In this document: piece by piece, positions 15,001 through 25,533 of the stretch
Numbering within the stretch: position 1 is the stretch's first letter
How the letters are laid out: each line of letters starts with the position of its first letter
Source of the DNA: Cruorifilaria tuberocauda
Lineage: Eukaryota > Nematoda > Chromadorea > Rhabditida > Onchocercidae
Assembly: GCA_013365365.1 (NCBI GenBank)
Contig: JABVXU010000358.1
Location: 1-56,856 of the forward strand
DNA: 56,856 nucleotides
Direction: 5' to 3'
Notes under the pieces: model-generated
What the model was told of the DNA's origin: nothing
What the model saw: only the letters and a program-made list of their open reading frames with translations
The model's database searches: none
Program-made: the position numbers and the translations under genes

Positions 15001-16631
15001 ATATTCGTGGTTTTTTGACTTCGAAAGTTGTTGCAGATATATCTTTTTTTCAGACAGGAAATTATTATATTGATGTAACACTTGATGGCGCACCGATGCG
15101 TGATTCACCGTTCCGCTTACGTGTGGGCACGCATGAGGAGAGTGATCCAACGGCAGTAACAGTAAGCGGTAGCGGAATACGTGGTGGCGAAACTGGCCAC
15201 AAGTGTGAATTCATTATTAATACTTGTAATGCTGGGACTGGACTGCTGCAAATTCAAATCAATGGACCATCGAAGGTTACATTGGACGCATATGAGGTTA
15301 AATGATTTTCCAACACCGCTTTGCTGCTCCTTTATAAATCAGTTTACACAGTTATATTTTTTAATATTATCTTTTAAGGGTTAACTGATTCAGTAATTTA
15401 CATCAAATTCAGTGTAATGCATGGTTATATCAGCTTATATTTGAGCTTGCTTTTTAAATAACTAATCAGGCAATCCTATTGATTATGCATTTGTTCTTTG
15501 TTATTATCATTTTTTTTCCCATGCATGTCGACACCAAATAAATATTACATAATTTATAGTTGGATATGGGTTATAAGGTACGATATATGGCATTAGCGCC
15601 TGGAGCATATTTTGTAGATATCAGATATGCAGGTTAGTTTGAAGGTAAAATTACCCTTATATATCTCCAGTCAAATCAAGATAAGACACAAAAGAAATGT
15701 TTCGATGGATATTTTGAATTACGAATACCTGCCACTTCAATATCAAATGGGTATCTTTGGTTTATTTTCCATTTTATTAGGTTTGTCGGACTTTGTGTCA
15801 TTTTTCAGGTGTCCATATTCCTGGCTCGCCGTTCAAAATGGCTATAACTGGTAAGAAACTTGGTGGTGGTGGTGAGCCAGATACTTCGCTTATTAAGGTT
15901 ATTCTGCAGTCACTGCTTTGTTTAATGATCATTTGTTCTTTTTTCCTTTTCAAATTTTGATTTTTATGACTTTTGCGGGTTATGGAGGATAGGCGAGAAA
16001 TATGGAAAAGAGGAAAAGGTAGCGGTTATATTACTGTTGTTGAGTTTTTTGTGTATTTCTTAATTTATCTCAGAATACTGATTAAAATTTTCATACAAAG
16101 AATATATCGTTTCAGATTGATGCGCTCGCAAAAACAAGCAAGGGGACGGTTGCACAAGTTCCGGTTTTAAAAGGAGATGCTAGCAAAGTTACCGTGAAAG
16201 GTAGCGGTTTGAATAAATTTTTCCCAGGTCGACCAGCTGCTTTCAGCATCGATACCGGTCTTGCAGGTCATCTTTTTATCTTTTGCGAGTTCATTGATTT
16301 ACAAATAATGCAATTTCATTTTTTTTTCTTCGCTTCTTAAAGTAATGCAAAAATCCTAACTATTCTTGCCAAAAAAGGTTTGTTGATCAATCCAATGCCT
16401 TTGCAAAAGGATATAGCAAATTTATCAGTGAAATTTGACTGTTCAGGTGAAAATCTTCTGTTCGTTGGTGTGCTTACATCAAAAGGACCATGTGACGAGG
16501 TTACAGTACGACATTTAGGAAGTGGTCGGTATGCGGTTACCTATCGTATTCAAGATAGGGTCAAAGGATTTATTTTCGTCAAATATGGCGAGACCAATGT
16601 ACCAGGCTCACCGTTTGCTGTTTCATTTTAA
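1827..16631 (+). CDS. Filamin (actin-crosslinking protein), 39 exons
   Basis: Complete filamin gene, orthologous in architecture to C. elegans FLN-1 and Drosophila Cheerio. Filamins crosslink F-actin and scaffold membrane receptors in the cortical cytoskeleton. I joined 39 exons with canonical acceptors and continuous phase, giving 6,579 nt and about 2,192 residues. Order: CH1 (about residues 15-118), CH2 (about 140-240), 20 filamin Ig repeats, a Gly-rich hinge (about 2045-2085), and a C-terminal repeat that in the family mediates dimerization. Many repeats end in the family signature (I/V)xGSPFxV. The start ATG at 1827 directly follows TTGTAG, with an in-frame stop (TAG 1824) just upstream, so it may be a spliced-leader acceptor or the start of an internal exon. 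The stop is TAA 16629-16631. Sub-features give exon coordinates. No frameshift or internal stop was met, so the gene appears intact. Confidence 0.96.
3110..9598 (+). other. Filamin Ig repeats 1-11 (exons 5-22)
   Basis: Exons 3110-3406, 4051-4212, 4469-4640, 4839-4961, 5369-5502, 5838-5961, 6038-6141, 6366-6558, 6662-6834, 7003-7245, 7329-7428, 7508-7660, 7736-7917, 8044-8209, 8323-8608, 8772-8931, 9015-9207 and 9360-9598. All phases join. Repeat ends are marked by IAGSPFPVTV (repeat 2), IGRSPYKV (3), IKGSPFVLQV (4), IPGSPF (5 and 8). Repeats 1, 6, 7, 9, 10 and 11 lack a clean SPF motif and are more diverged. Exon 6 (4051-4212) is the least certain: its acceptor (CTGCAG) and frame complete repeat 1, and it contains an in-frame ATG at 4075. 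Confidence 0.88.
9599..11537 (+). other. Large filamin intron (1.9 kb)
   Basis: This is the largest intron of the gene, between repeats 11 and 12, with GTTAGT at the donor and TTTTCAG at the acceptor. It is AT-rich with no supported coding exon on either strand. It separates the N-terminal half of the rod from the C-terminal half. Confidence 0.8.
11538..15897 (+). other. Filamin Ig repeats 12-19 and start of hinge (exons 23-37)
   Basis: Exons 11538-11735, 11907-12191, 12273-12431, 12651-12762, 12931-13037, 13117-13213, 13285-13437, 13523-13599, 13745-13961, 14058-14257, 14523-14621, 14737-14958, 15054-15296, 15560-15632 and 15809-15897. Repeats are closed by VIGSPVSFHV, VKGSPFVVVV, IPKSPFRVKV, VKDSPFTV, VLGSPFQYTV, ITDSPFKV, MRDSPFRLRV and IPGSPFKMAI. 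Several repeats also carry the central motif xxGPSxAEL. Introns repeatedly fall in phase 1 just before the SPF motif, which suggests that repeat units were duplicated together with their introns. Confidence 0.93.
16116..16631 (+). other. Filamin hinge and C-terminal dimerization repeat (exons 38-39)
   Basis: Exons 16116-16266 and 16378-16631. The hinge begins in exon 37 (KKLGGGGEPDTSLIK) and runs through a Lys/Thr-rich linker into KVTVKGSGLNKFFPGRPAAF. This is the classical start of the last filamin repeat. The protein ends VPGSPFAVSF and then TAA. In vertebrate filamins this last repeat forms the homodimer and is preceded by hinge 2, so the same layout is present here. Confidence 0.92.
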
Positions 16632-16812
16632 ACGCTCATTTTCGACTGAAATTTTTTTTGCATAATGGGTTCTTTTTGCCAGTTTTTTCTCCAGAGCATT
16701 TTATTGCATTTTTTTTAATGTGAGTTCATGTATGTACGCGCATGCGCCTCTCTCTATCGTTAAACTAAATAACGTTTTTGTCGAATTTTCGTTTGAAAAG
16801 TTTTTTCTCATA

Positions 16813-16818
16813 AATAAA
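16813..16818 (+). terminator. Polyadenylation signal for filamin
   Basis: AATAAA lies 182 nt after the filamin stop codon, in AT-rich sequence. This is the canonical signal, and its distance suits a nematode 3' UTR. Confidence 0.55.
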
Positions 16819-17230
16819 TGTATCTCAGAAATATATCAAGTGCTTTAAAAGGAGATTAGCTTGATCACTGTCTCCGTTACCTATCATTGCTTTGTATGTA
16901 TTTTCTTTTTTTTTACTTGAACTTTTGTTTTTCATCATGCAATTTGAAAAGTGAATTCTTCTGATTTGGTTCTTTATGAATAATTTATATATCAAGTGTT
17001 ATATTCTTAATCCATCTTTCGGTTACCGCCGTGTTTATTGATGAACGCTTTTCTCTATTAAAATATTTGTTAAATGCTTGGCTTCGAACAACTTAATTAT
17101 TCATTAATAAATTTTAGGTAATGAGAAATATTAGGGTCTCATAATATTTTGCCATTTCCAGTTAGCTTTAACGGGTTGTTCAGTTTGATTTTTAAATATA
17201 ATGCTCAGTCACTGTAAGAAAAGGATTATA

Positions 17231-17342
17231 CGATATACACTTTGAGAGCTGGAATTACCGCGGCTGCTGGCACTGGACTCGCCCTCTCATAGATCCTCGT
17301 TAACGGGTTTCAATTGTAACCATCCCGATAACGGGCCTCAAG
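17231..17342 (-). pseudogene. 18S rRNA fragment (nuclear rDNA scrap)
   Basis: On the minus strand the segment reads through the near-universal small-subunit stretch GTGCCAGCAGCCGCGGTAAT and continues TTCCAGCTCTCAAAGTGTAT, as in nematode 18S rRNA. On its 5' side it carries a recognisable AACGAGGATCTATGAGAGGG. About 110 nt of an approximately 1.75-kb gene is present, flanked by unrelated AT-rich DNA. Several bases differ from the nematode consensus I remember (for example GAGGGCGAGTCCAGTGCC in place of GAGGGCAAGTCTGGTGCC). It is therefore a non-functional fragment rather than a working rRNA gene. Confidence 0.9.
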
Positions 17343-18643
17343 GGGAGTATTCTAAATATCAAAAATGTATTTCAGCAAAACTTTTGAAAGAGACATATTA
17401 ACCAGTAATGTTCAGAGGTTTCACGCTTATCGTAGGAAGATGCGTGGACCAGTGAGAATATGGATCAGATGGTGTTCTAGTTTTTTTTCCTTAACATATC
17501 ATTCGTGATATGCTATTTCTGGTTACGTACGTGAGTATAATTCTCGTCCTAGATTTATTATATATCTTAGTCTGGCTATACTATAATCGGATAGTTTTGG
17601 GTTGAGATGTTTGATTTAAAGTTCAGCAAGATAGCTTGAGAAATTATATTGCAGATATCTATATTTGGATGCAGTCTGCAGTACTCTCATGTAGAATCAG
17701 AAATTTTGAATATAAAAATAATTAGGAATGATATTGGACTGGAATATAACTGATGAAGTGTAGATTGTTAAAGGAGTAATGGGATTTATGAATTTAACGT
17801 AAGTTTAATGAATAATTATCAGATGGTACAGAATTTCAGATCAGTCGACATGGTAATATTTGTTGTTACGTACGTTAATTTTTCCTTCGTTTGCAATAAT
17901 TCTGCAGATAGCACAAATAATTGTTTACGAATATTGAACAATATATGCACATCAACATAGCAATAGATGTGAAGGATAACACGATGTAAACAAAGTTGTC
18001 ATGTCATAGTGCCAGATGGAGAAGTTAATATCTGCGTATAGAATGTTCCGTTATTTTAACCTTTTGTTCCACACCATACTTAAATTTACACATTCCTTTA
18101 GTTGTATATGAAACAACCTGTAATTAATAACCTATCGTAATTTCTATTAAAATATATGTATAATTATTACACCTTTAAACTAGGCATTTTGAAAGGATAA
18201 AGATAAGAATGTAAAAAGAAGCATTACAATAAAAAATTTACCATTTTTTTTTTGTTTTAAACAAAATTTTTTGAGCTAAACTTTAACCTTATAATGATTG
18301 AATTATGGATTATTTTATAGTCGAGAACTCATGGATGATTCTGAATAAAACAGAATGGAATGGAATGGATAAAGTGATTGATGGTACTTAAAAAGAGTTG
18401 AATTGCTAATGAGCTCAAATAATGCATAATCATCAGCAGTGAATTAGTAATGAAGTATATACCCAATCCAATCTATCTAAAGCTTATTTTGAAAACTAAA
18501 AGTACAATAATAATTATCACAGTAAAAAAAAAAACATAGGAATGGGGTAAATTTCTACTTTTATTTTGAATTCTGTAATTTTTAAAATGAAATTTAATAT
18601 AAATCTGAAAAAAGGCAAACTTGCATAATTGTTTAACAAAAAA
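17343..18643. other. AT-rich spacer between filamin and the minus-strand gene
   Basis: I see no convincing gene here. If the splice donor at 18652 of the aerolysin-like gene is used, its last exon would have to lie in this stretch, but I could not identify it. Confidence 0.5.
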
Positions 18644-21600
18644 TTAACTTACATCATTTTGTATTGTGAAGCCCAATGATGAATAATTTGCTAAACTACG
18701 TATGATATCGGTAATTTTACCTTCAATTATTGTTACCAAACTGTTATTATCTTTCATATTTGTCACCGTAACGATAATTCGACCTGACATATAACTTTCG
18801 ATAGAAAATTTCCTGAAAAAAAAATATTACAGTTCAATTATGCTTTAATAAGAACGGAATAAGAAATTGACGATTCAAAATATACATCTGAAACAAAGTA
18901 TTCGGACTTTTAAATTAAGATTAGTATCTCATTCAAATTCAATATATCATTTATAATAACATTTTTCAATATATGAATTTTAACGAAATTGACGAATTCA
19001 TTAAATTATTTTTCAATTTTTAAAAAAAAAATAATCCTTATTTACGCGATAACTACATAAAATCGTCAGAATCAACAGAATGAATCTGAGATGGTCATAT
19101 ATTTCCTTTTCATATAAGATATGATATAATGATAAGGTTTCCGTTACTCTTATTATTCAATTGTATTCTTTCGAATATATAAAGTCAAATTTTCATTTCA
19201 TTCTATTTATCTTTTATCAAAAAACTTTTTGCTAATAGTTTGATCAATAGAAATAATCATTTCAAAGATAATGTTGGAATAAATGGAGAGAAAAAAGTAA
19301 AACAAACCTAGTTTGATGATCTTCTAAAATGATTAATTCAGCAATGGTTTCAGAAAATGGTGGTACTCGAACGGTACCATCAACACCCCATACAAGTTCT
19401 TCCTCAATTCTATTCTCACCAATATTCATTATCATTAATTCGGTATTGAATCCAGCATTAGCTTCCACTACTTCACCTGGGGTTTTTAATTTTAATGCCA
19501 TTTCAATTCCACGGCATACACCTTTTTCTGCAAAATAAATTCTCGTTATTTGTCTTTTTGAATGAAAATTTAATCCATAGAATGAATAAATATTTATTAT
19601 ACAAATAGTATGGCATCAAAAACAGTTTTGTAGTTTAATATTTTAAGGTTGACCTTTTCAAATGTTTCAAGTAAGATGTAGAAAGTTATGCAAGGATTCA
19701 AAAATTGTAATTATAGTTTTAATTTTCTCCTCATCTCTTTCTGTCTCTCCCTCTCTCGCTCTCCTTCTTTCTTAAAAAAAAGACAATATGAAAAAATGGT
19801 GCAACTTTTGGAGGACTATTCGACTGAATCGAAGAATTTTTTCCATGTTCTCTCACTAACAACTTCTATAAAATTACCAATCATTTTAGTATAACTGTTA
19901 TTACAGTTAGTAAATAATTAGCCGGATTTATCACTTTCATTTTGATTAATCCAGTATTCTGAAGGAAAGATAAATCTTACCAATGATTACTGTTGCAGCA
20001 CTACGTGTTGAACGTTCCGTTTTAAACGAATATTCTTGTTCACGTTCAGTTGTATTGGTAAATGTTGATTTAAATAAACTTTGTTCATCTTTTGATTGTC
20101 GAACATTTTTGACATCTACACCGCCACTTGTATATACTGGATCTAAGGCTTCATTGAACAAATGAGACCAATTGATGTTATACTGTAATTTTATTTATTT
20201 AAAAAAAAAACAAACAAACAAATAAATAAACAAATTTTCTTTATCAAATAATGTTTTTTTTTTCCTTGAAATAAAATTGTTTATAATTGTTGCAGAAATT
20301 TGCTTTTAATTTATATTTACTGTCATATTAATCATTTTGAAAAAAGACAAAATTTATAAGCGAAAAACTTTTTTAATCAAAGTGAAAACATAAATTGTTA
20401 TTATTTTTATCTCAAATTATCTCAAGCAGATCAGAAATGAAATTTAATTACTTTATAGGATATTAATGCATAAACTTTTTTAAAATTATATTACTGAATG
20501 ATAAATACTTTATTTTTTTTTTTTTTTTTTTGTACAAAATGATGAAGATTTTTCTTGGTTTTTTTCTTAATATCCTCGTCCTCATCCTGAATTTCAAGAT
20601 CATTTGATAAGTTTCAAACTTCTAATTTATTTATTTCCTTTATTTTCTCTGAATTTTCCAGATTTTTAACAAAATATCCGTTATGCAATCTTCTTAACAA
20701 AATTTATCTACCGTAGGAATATTAATAATTAGATATTCTTGGTTTTTTGCTTTTGTTGCTCTTAAACTCCTAAAAATATACTCAAGAAAAGGGAATTACG
20801 TAAAATGAAGTAATATAAGTTGATACGTATAAGTTGGGTTATTATTGAATGGTTGATTTGAAAGTACATTCATAAAAAGGTGAGCATAAAGTAAATTATA
20901 ATTTGATATACAATTAGGTCATTGTTGAATGATAGGTATGAAAAGTATATTCACGAAAGAAGGAATACAAAGTAAATAATAATTTAATACAGAGTTACAA
21001 TCATTGTTGAATGATCGTCGATGAGGAGAGTTATCTCAAAGATGAATGGAATTATTAATTATTCATTTTATAATTTCTCCCCAATTTCATAGTGAGAGCA
21101 TATAATATCATTATTTGAAATTACATTAATTATAAAAATATTAATAAAAAACTTATCAAATAAAATATATTTCAAAAAATTCTATCTTTATTGCATTGAA
21201 AAATGAATTCTCGAAATTTCTCGAATATTTTTTCTTCTCCTATTTACTTTAATTATTTCAAGTATCATTGGTATTTTTATGAAATATAAATAAACACATA
21301 TATATATATATATATATACACATGTATCTAAAATCAGTTAGATGGAAAATTCTCGATTGCAATTATAATTAACCGATCTCTCTTCCCCTCTCTCTTCCTC
21401 TCTCTGTGTAACCTCTTTAATTGTAGCTAAGAATGCTTAGCTGGTGGAATATTATCGGTTAGAAAGATGTTTGCTTGGTTTCGTTAATAAAGGCGCCGGC
21501 AATTTAATGCTAGAATTGAGCCATGAAATTCATAGTAATGATTTGCAATAATCTATAGTTGTCATCATTTGCTAACAAGCTTGCTTATATATCACCATAA

Positions 21601-23067
21601 CACATCTTATTTTCACTTTTTTAAACTTATCATCCTGATATCCTGGTACAAGATAGCTGTAAAACAAGAGGGGAAAAAAAAATCGTGAAATAGCTAAAAA
21701 AAGCTTGGATACGAAAAAAAGTTTGAAGTTATTATGCATATTGTTCATTTAAATCATTTCATATAATTTTTCAGTTTATATAAACTGAAATAGTAAGAAA
21801 GTTTTATCTGATATATCATTGATAGTTTTTTTTTCTTGTGCATAAATTATTTACCTTATTAAATTTTCACAATCTAGGCTTTTTTGATATGATCTTGAAA
21901 AAGATTTACAAAAAATGTAAAATTTAAAAATTCGAGAATAAGTAGGATAATTATATTGATAAATGCATCGATACGCAGATTTATATGCATATTGTTCCAT
22001 ATTATTCGCCTATTTCATGATATCCCTTCCTCTCATATTGTCCATTCTGGATTATGATAAATCGAGATGACTAGTATTTGAAATCCAATCGAAACTCCAA
22101 AGCATAATGCTGATATATTGACTAAGATATACACATATATATATCTTCTCTTCCAATTTTTCCTTCACTCCATTCCAGTTCTTTTAATAATTACAATAAT
22201 AATGCAATAGCTGATTTAATAATTATACTTAAATTTTAGAATTTTAGAAGTAAAAATTTATTGAAATAAAAAAATAAAATTTTAGAAATAAAAATTTATA
22301 AAGCAAAATCAAAGGAAATATTCAATACAAATATTAGATTTATAACATGAGTGATAATATTGTTATCCTTCCCTTATCATTCTCAGTTATAGCATTATTA
22401 TTTAATTAGAATGCTTATCAATTAATTCTGATGAATATAATAATTGCTTATTGGGATTTTATGCTTAGGAAAATTTATAGGAATTTTCGGAAAATGTCTT
22501 AGTCTATAATTGTGAAGTGAAATTTGTGTATTCAGATCAGAAGACATGAAATAAGTTAATTTCCACTGTATTCGAGAATAAACTAACTTTATTACCGATC
22601 CGACTGTTTATGACAAAGTGTATTGCAAATAATCTCATGAATGATAATTTTAGCTTCATCTTCTTTTTAATATTAAATTTCAAAATAATTTCGCAATTAA
22701 AATTTCATTTATTGCAATTCATTAATTCATTAATTCATTAATTATTAAAAATAAAATTAAAATTTTTACAATTATTAAGCTGTAGAAATATCGAAAAGTT
22801 ATCCTCAGAAGTTCACAGATCTTTGGAAATAGATTAACTGTTAGTAATTAAATAGGAAAATCTAATGGAATACCTGAAGATATTTTTTGCTGATTTTAGC
22901 TTGTTTTTTAGTTTTTGTAATATCAAAAATTTGTTTAGCCCAATTCAATACGATAACTTCAAGATCGACCAATTCCTTAGAACTACCACTCGATAAATTT
23001 GTCGTATTTAACGGATCTGTTGTCGGCATTACATCAAATGGATCTTTTTCATTTCTACTTGATCCAC
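18644..23067 (-). CDS. Aerolysin-like (ETX/MTX2-fold) protein candidate, partial
   Basis: Four exons join in frame: 23067-22874, 20182-19981, 19527-19308 and 18812-18653. The last either reads on to TAA at 18644 or is spliced at a perfect GTAAGT donor. The product of about 240 residues has an N-terminal acidic/Ser-rich stretch, then FNEALDPVYTSGGVDV. A Thr/Ser-rich segment with alternating polarity (around FTNTTEREQEYSFKTERS) follows, then a glycine (GVCRGIE), a second amphipathic stretch and VPPFSETIAEL. That order (insertion hairpin, G turn, second strand pair, VPPxSxT) is characteristic of aerolysin-type pore-forming proteins, which also occur in animals. The 5' end is missing: the first exon has an in-frame stop upstream and no ATG, so it needs an upstream exon. 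Function cannot be inferred beyond the fold. Confidence 0.6.
20807..21022. repeat. Degenerate 81-bp tandem repeat
   Basis: About 2.6 copies of an 81-bp unit beginning AAAGTAAAT-AT start at 20807, 20888 and 20969. Each carries TTGAATGAT about 45 bp in and a variant of AAAGTATATTCA about 60 bp in. The repeat lies inside the large first intron of the aerolysin-like gene. Confidence 0.7.
21296..21326. repeat. (TA)n microsatellite
   Basis: A simple AT dinucleotide tract flanked by CACA, within an intron of the aerolysin-like gene. Confidence 0.85.
21769..21790. repeat. Perfect 22-bp palindrome
   Basis: TTTCAGTTTAT followed directly by its reverse complement. It is loop-less, so it would extrude as a cruciform only under supercoiling. 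It lies in AT-rich intron sequence with no obvious partner. Confidence 0.8.
22717..22745. repeat. Short tandem repeat (ATTCATTA-type)
   Basis: Three to four copies of an 8-bp ATTCATTA unit lie in intron sequence. It is simple slippage-type repeat. Confidence 0.7.
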
Positions 23068-23757
23068 CTGAAATTTTTATCTATATAACAAGTTGATTTT
23101 TCTTCAATAAATGATTGATAATTTTTTGATCTGTTATTTTATAAATTTGATCTAATGAAACAAATAAATAAATAAGTAAAAATAAGTAATGAAAAAATTT
23201 GATGTGAAATGATATAAATTTAAAGACGGTAATGAATTTTTCCGATTAAATTTCAAAATACAGTATGTTTTCCATTTTAAGAGAAAGTGAAAAATTATCA
23301 CTTTCGCGAATAATCACAAATCATGATGATACAGACACAATACGTCATAACAATAGTACTTATCAATATTATCACCATGAAATTGTACTAATAAACAAGA
23401 ATATATTTTTGTTGACTTATTATGGAAAATGTGATTAATCTTACCTAAACTGATAAAATGTATCCTATCGGAACAGTTGATAATATCACTGATTAAAGAA
23501 ATCTAAATGATCAAGAATTATCAATGATAATTTCAAATAGTGAAATTGTTATTTCGGTTAGATAGTATGGAAATTATTGAATAAAACTTAAAAAACTTCC
23601 ATTCCATACAATCGAGCAAAATCGATAAGCAAGAAAAAGATTGGATGAATGATTTTCGACTACGGTATTGTTGCCATGTTGAAGACGAGAAGTGATCGAT
23701 TGACGCTATTTGCTTTAAATAATTTTAGCTTATCGAATGGTTGTGATAAATTTAGCA

Positions 23758-23761
<4 letters not shown>

Positions 23762-23795
<34 letters not shown>

Positions 23796-24023
23796 CTTCT
23801 ACTTTGCTCATTTACCTTTTTTTTTAAATAAAATAAAAACGAGAGGGAGAGAGAGAGAGAGGGAGGGAGAGGGAGAGGGGAAGAGAAAGATAAAATTGGA
23901 AAAAAAAAAGTGTGAGCAGAATAAGAGAAATGGATGAATAATATGAGATGTAAAATAAAAATGGATTAATTCTTGAAAAAGAGAATGAGAGAGAGAGAGA
24001 GAGAGAGAGAGGAGGGGAGAGGG
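23762..24023. repeat. Opposed (CT)n and (GA)n microsatellites
   Basis: A pure (TC)n tract at 23762-23793 is followed by purine-rich (GA)n tracts at 23841-23885 and 23987-24023 on the same strand. The CT arm is complementary to both GA arms, so the segment can fold into alternative long hairpins. Open frames seen here on both strands are translations of the repeats and not genes. Confidence 0.88.
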
Positions 24024-25344
24024 AAAAAAAAATGAGGAATTTCCTTCTAGCAATATGATATCTAAGCTAAGCAGTAGTTATTTTATCTTCTTAACTTATT
24101 GTAATATTGAAAATAATCAGTAAAATAATCAATTACAGAAATGATAAAGGAATTAAGCAAGTGTAATAGTTATAGGAGAAATTAAGTTTACCTAATGAAT
24201 GTAATCAATAGTTGTGAGTTAATTTTACCATTGGTAATCTTTTTGATGAAATACTAATTGTGTAAATAATTTAGGAATTTTAATGAATAATAGAAATGGT
24301 AATTAGTTGATAATAATTGATAATAATTAGTTGATAACGATGAATTGATATTTGTATTCAAATTTCTTCCATCGCTGTCATTTTTATAGAAAACAATTCG
24401 AAATTCAATTCCAATAAATATCTCATAGGCTCTTTTAATTTTATCATGAAACTCTTAACTGAAAAATCATATCTGTTTCTTGAAATTTCATTGCCAAATA
24501 TAATGATAAATACTGAAATTAATTTTTAAAATTTAAATTATCAAATGAAAATTTTAAAGCCAAAGAATTATAAGTTAAACTTACATCAAACATAATTCAA
24601 GCATACGGAATGAAATGTTAAAATTTACACTAAAATGTGATATTTTCGGTAAAAAACTAGAAGGCGTATAGATGGTGAGAAAGGAGAAAAGTTTAAAGTT
24701 AAACTTATCAAAAGCTACTTTTTTCTTCTACTTGTCTTTTTTCCAAATAACTGATTAACAAAATGTAAAGTTAACAAATTCTTCCATTCAGTTTTCCTTT
24801 TATCATCATTTAGCTATCTTTTCAAAAAGGATTTAAATACTGCAACTGTTAAATTGACTGTATCATCCAAACGACTATTTAAAATCTAATTTATCATTAA
24901 AACTTAGAATTGCACATTTATCGTACTTGTTTACATATTTATTTGCTTGATATATATTGATATATTTGTCGACCTGTTTATTAAAAAAGAATAAAAATGG
25001 AATAGAGAAGATCCTTACACAATTGTACTTTATCCACAAATTACTTGTAATTGTTAATTATTAATTTATGCAGTTAAACATCGATCATTAGTTGTTATTA
25101 TCTAACTTTTAAAAACTGCTGATAAAATTTGGTGGATCCTGAATTAAAATTTCTTAACTTATACACGTTTAATAGCAAAAAAAACAACACAAAATATTCA
25201 TGTATCTATCACGTAATTACTTAATTTAAATGTAATACTCATTAAGTGATACTTATTAAGAAGCAATACTTTATAATTTAAAAATTTTTATGTGAAAGTA
25301 AAGAAAAATGTAAGAAATAATAAGAAGAATTTACCGCAAAATAA

Positions 25345-25476
25345 TTCTTTCAAAATTTGAGCCGTCGTTTTGATGATTATTTAAAGTATGATTTAGTACA
25401 GTTCGAGGAAATATTCCAGTTTTCTATGGCTTTAGCCAAGTCCAAACGAAAATATCGCAAAGTAAGTAAATGTTGA
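25345..25476 (+). other. Possible plus-strand exon of unknown gene
   Basis: A 43-codon open frame contains FDDYLKYDLVQFEEIF and, after an ATG at 25426, the basic stretch AKSKRKYRK, followed by a perfect GTAAGT donor at 25462. Acceptor-like TACAG and TTCCAG precede it. The balanced amino-acid composition looks more protein-like than the surrounding AT-rich translations. I recognise no family and found no partner exon, so this may be chance. Confidence 0.25.
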
Positions 25477-25512
25477 AAGATACTTTCTCTTATCAGCAAT
25501 ATCAGAAAAAAT

Positions 25513-25533
25513 ATATAGCTCATAGAGCTATAT
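25513..25533. repeat. Short hairpin
   Basis: ATATAGCTC and its reverse complement GAGCTATAT are separated by three bases. It is a short perfect stem in AT-rich DNA and may be chance. Confidence 0.55.

Noticed and set aside
17231..17342. Functional rRNA gene
   Set aside because: Only about 110 nt of 18S is present, with substitutions and unrelated flanks.
19329..20165. Plus-strand frames at 19329-19538 and 19983-20165 as genes
   Set aside because: They are antisense shadows of the aerolysin-like exons, which join in phase on the minus strand.
23737..24053. Open frames on both strands rich in Leu-Ser or Arg-Glu
   Set aside because: They are translations of CT/GA microsatellites.
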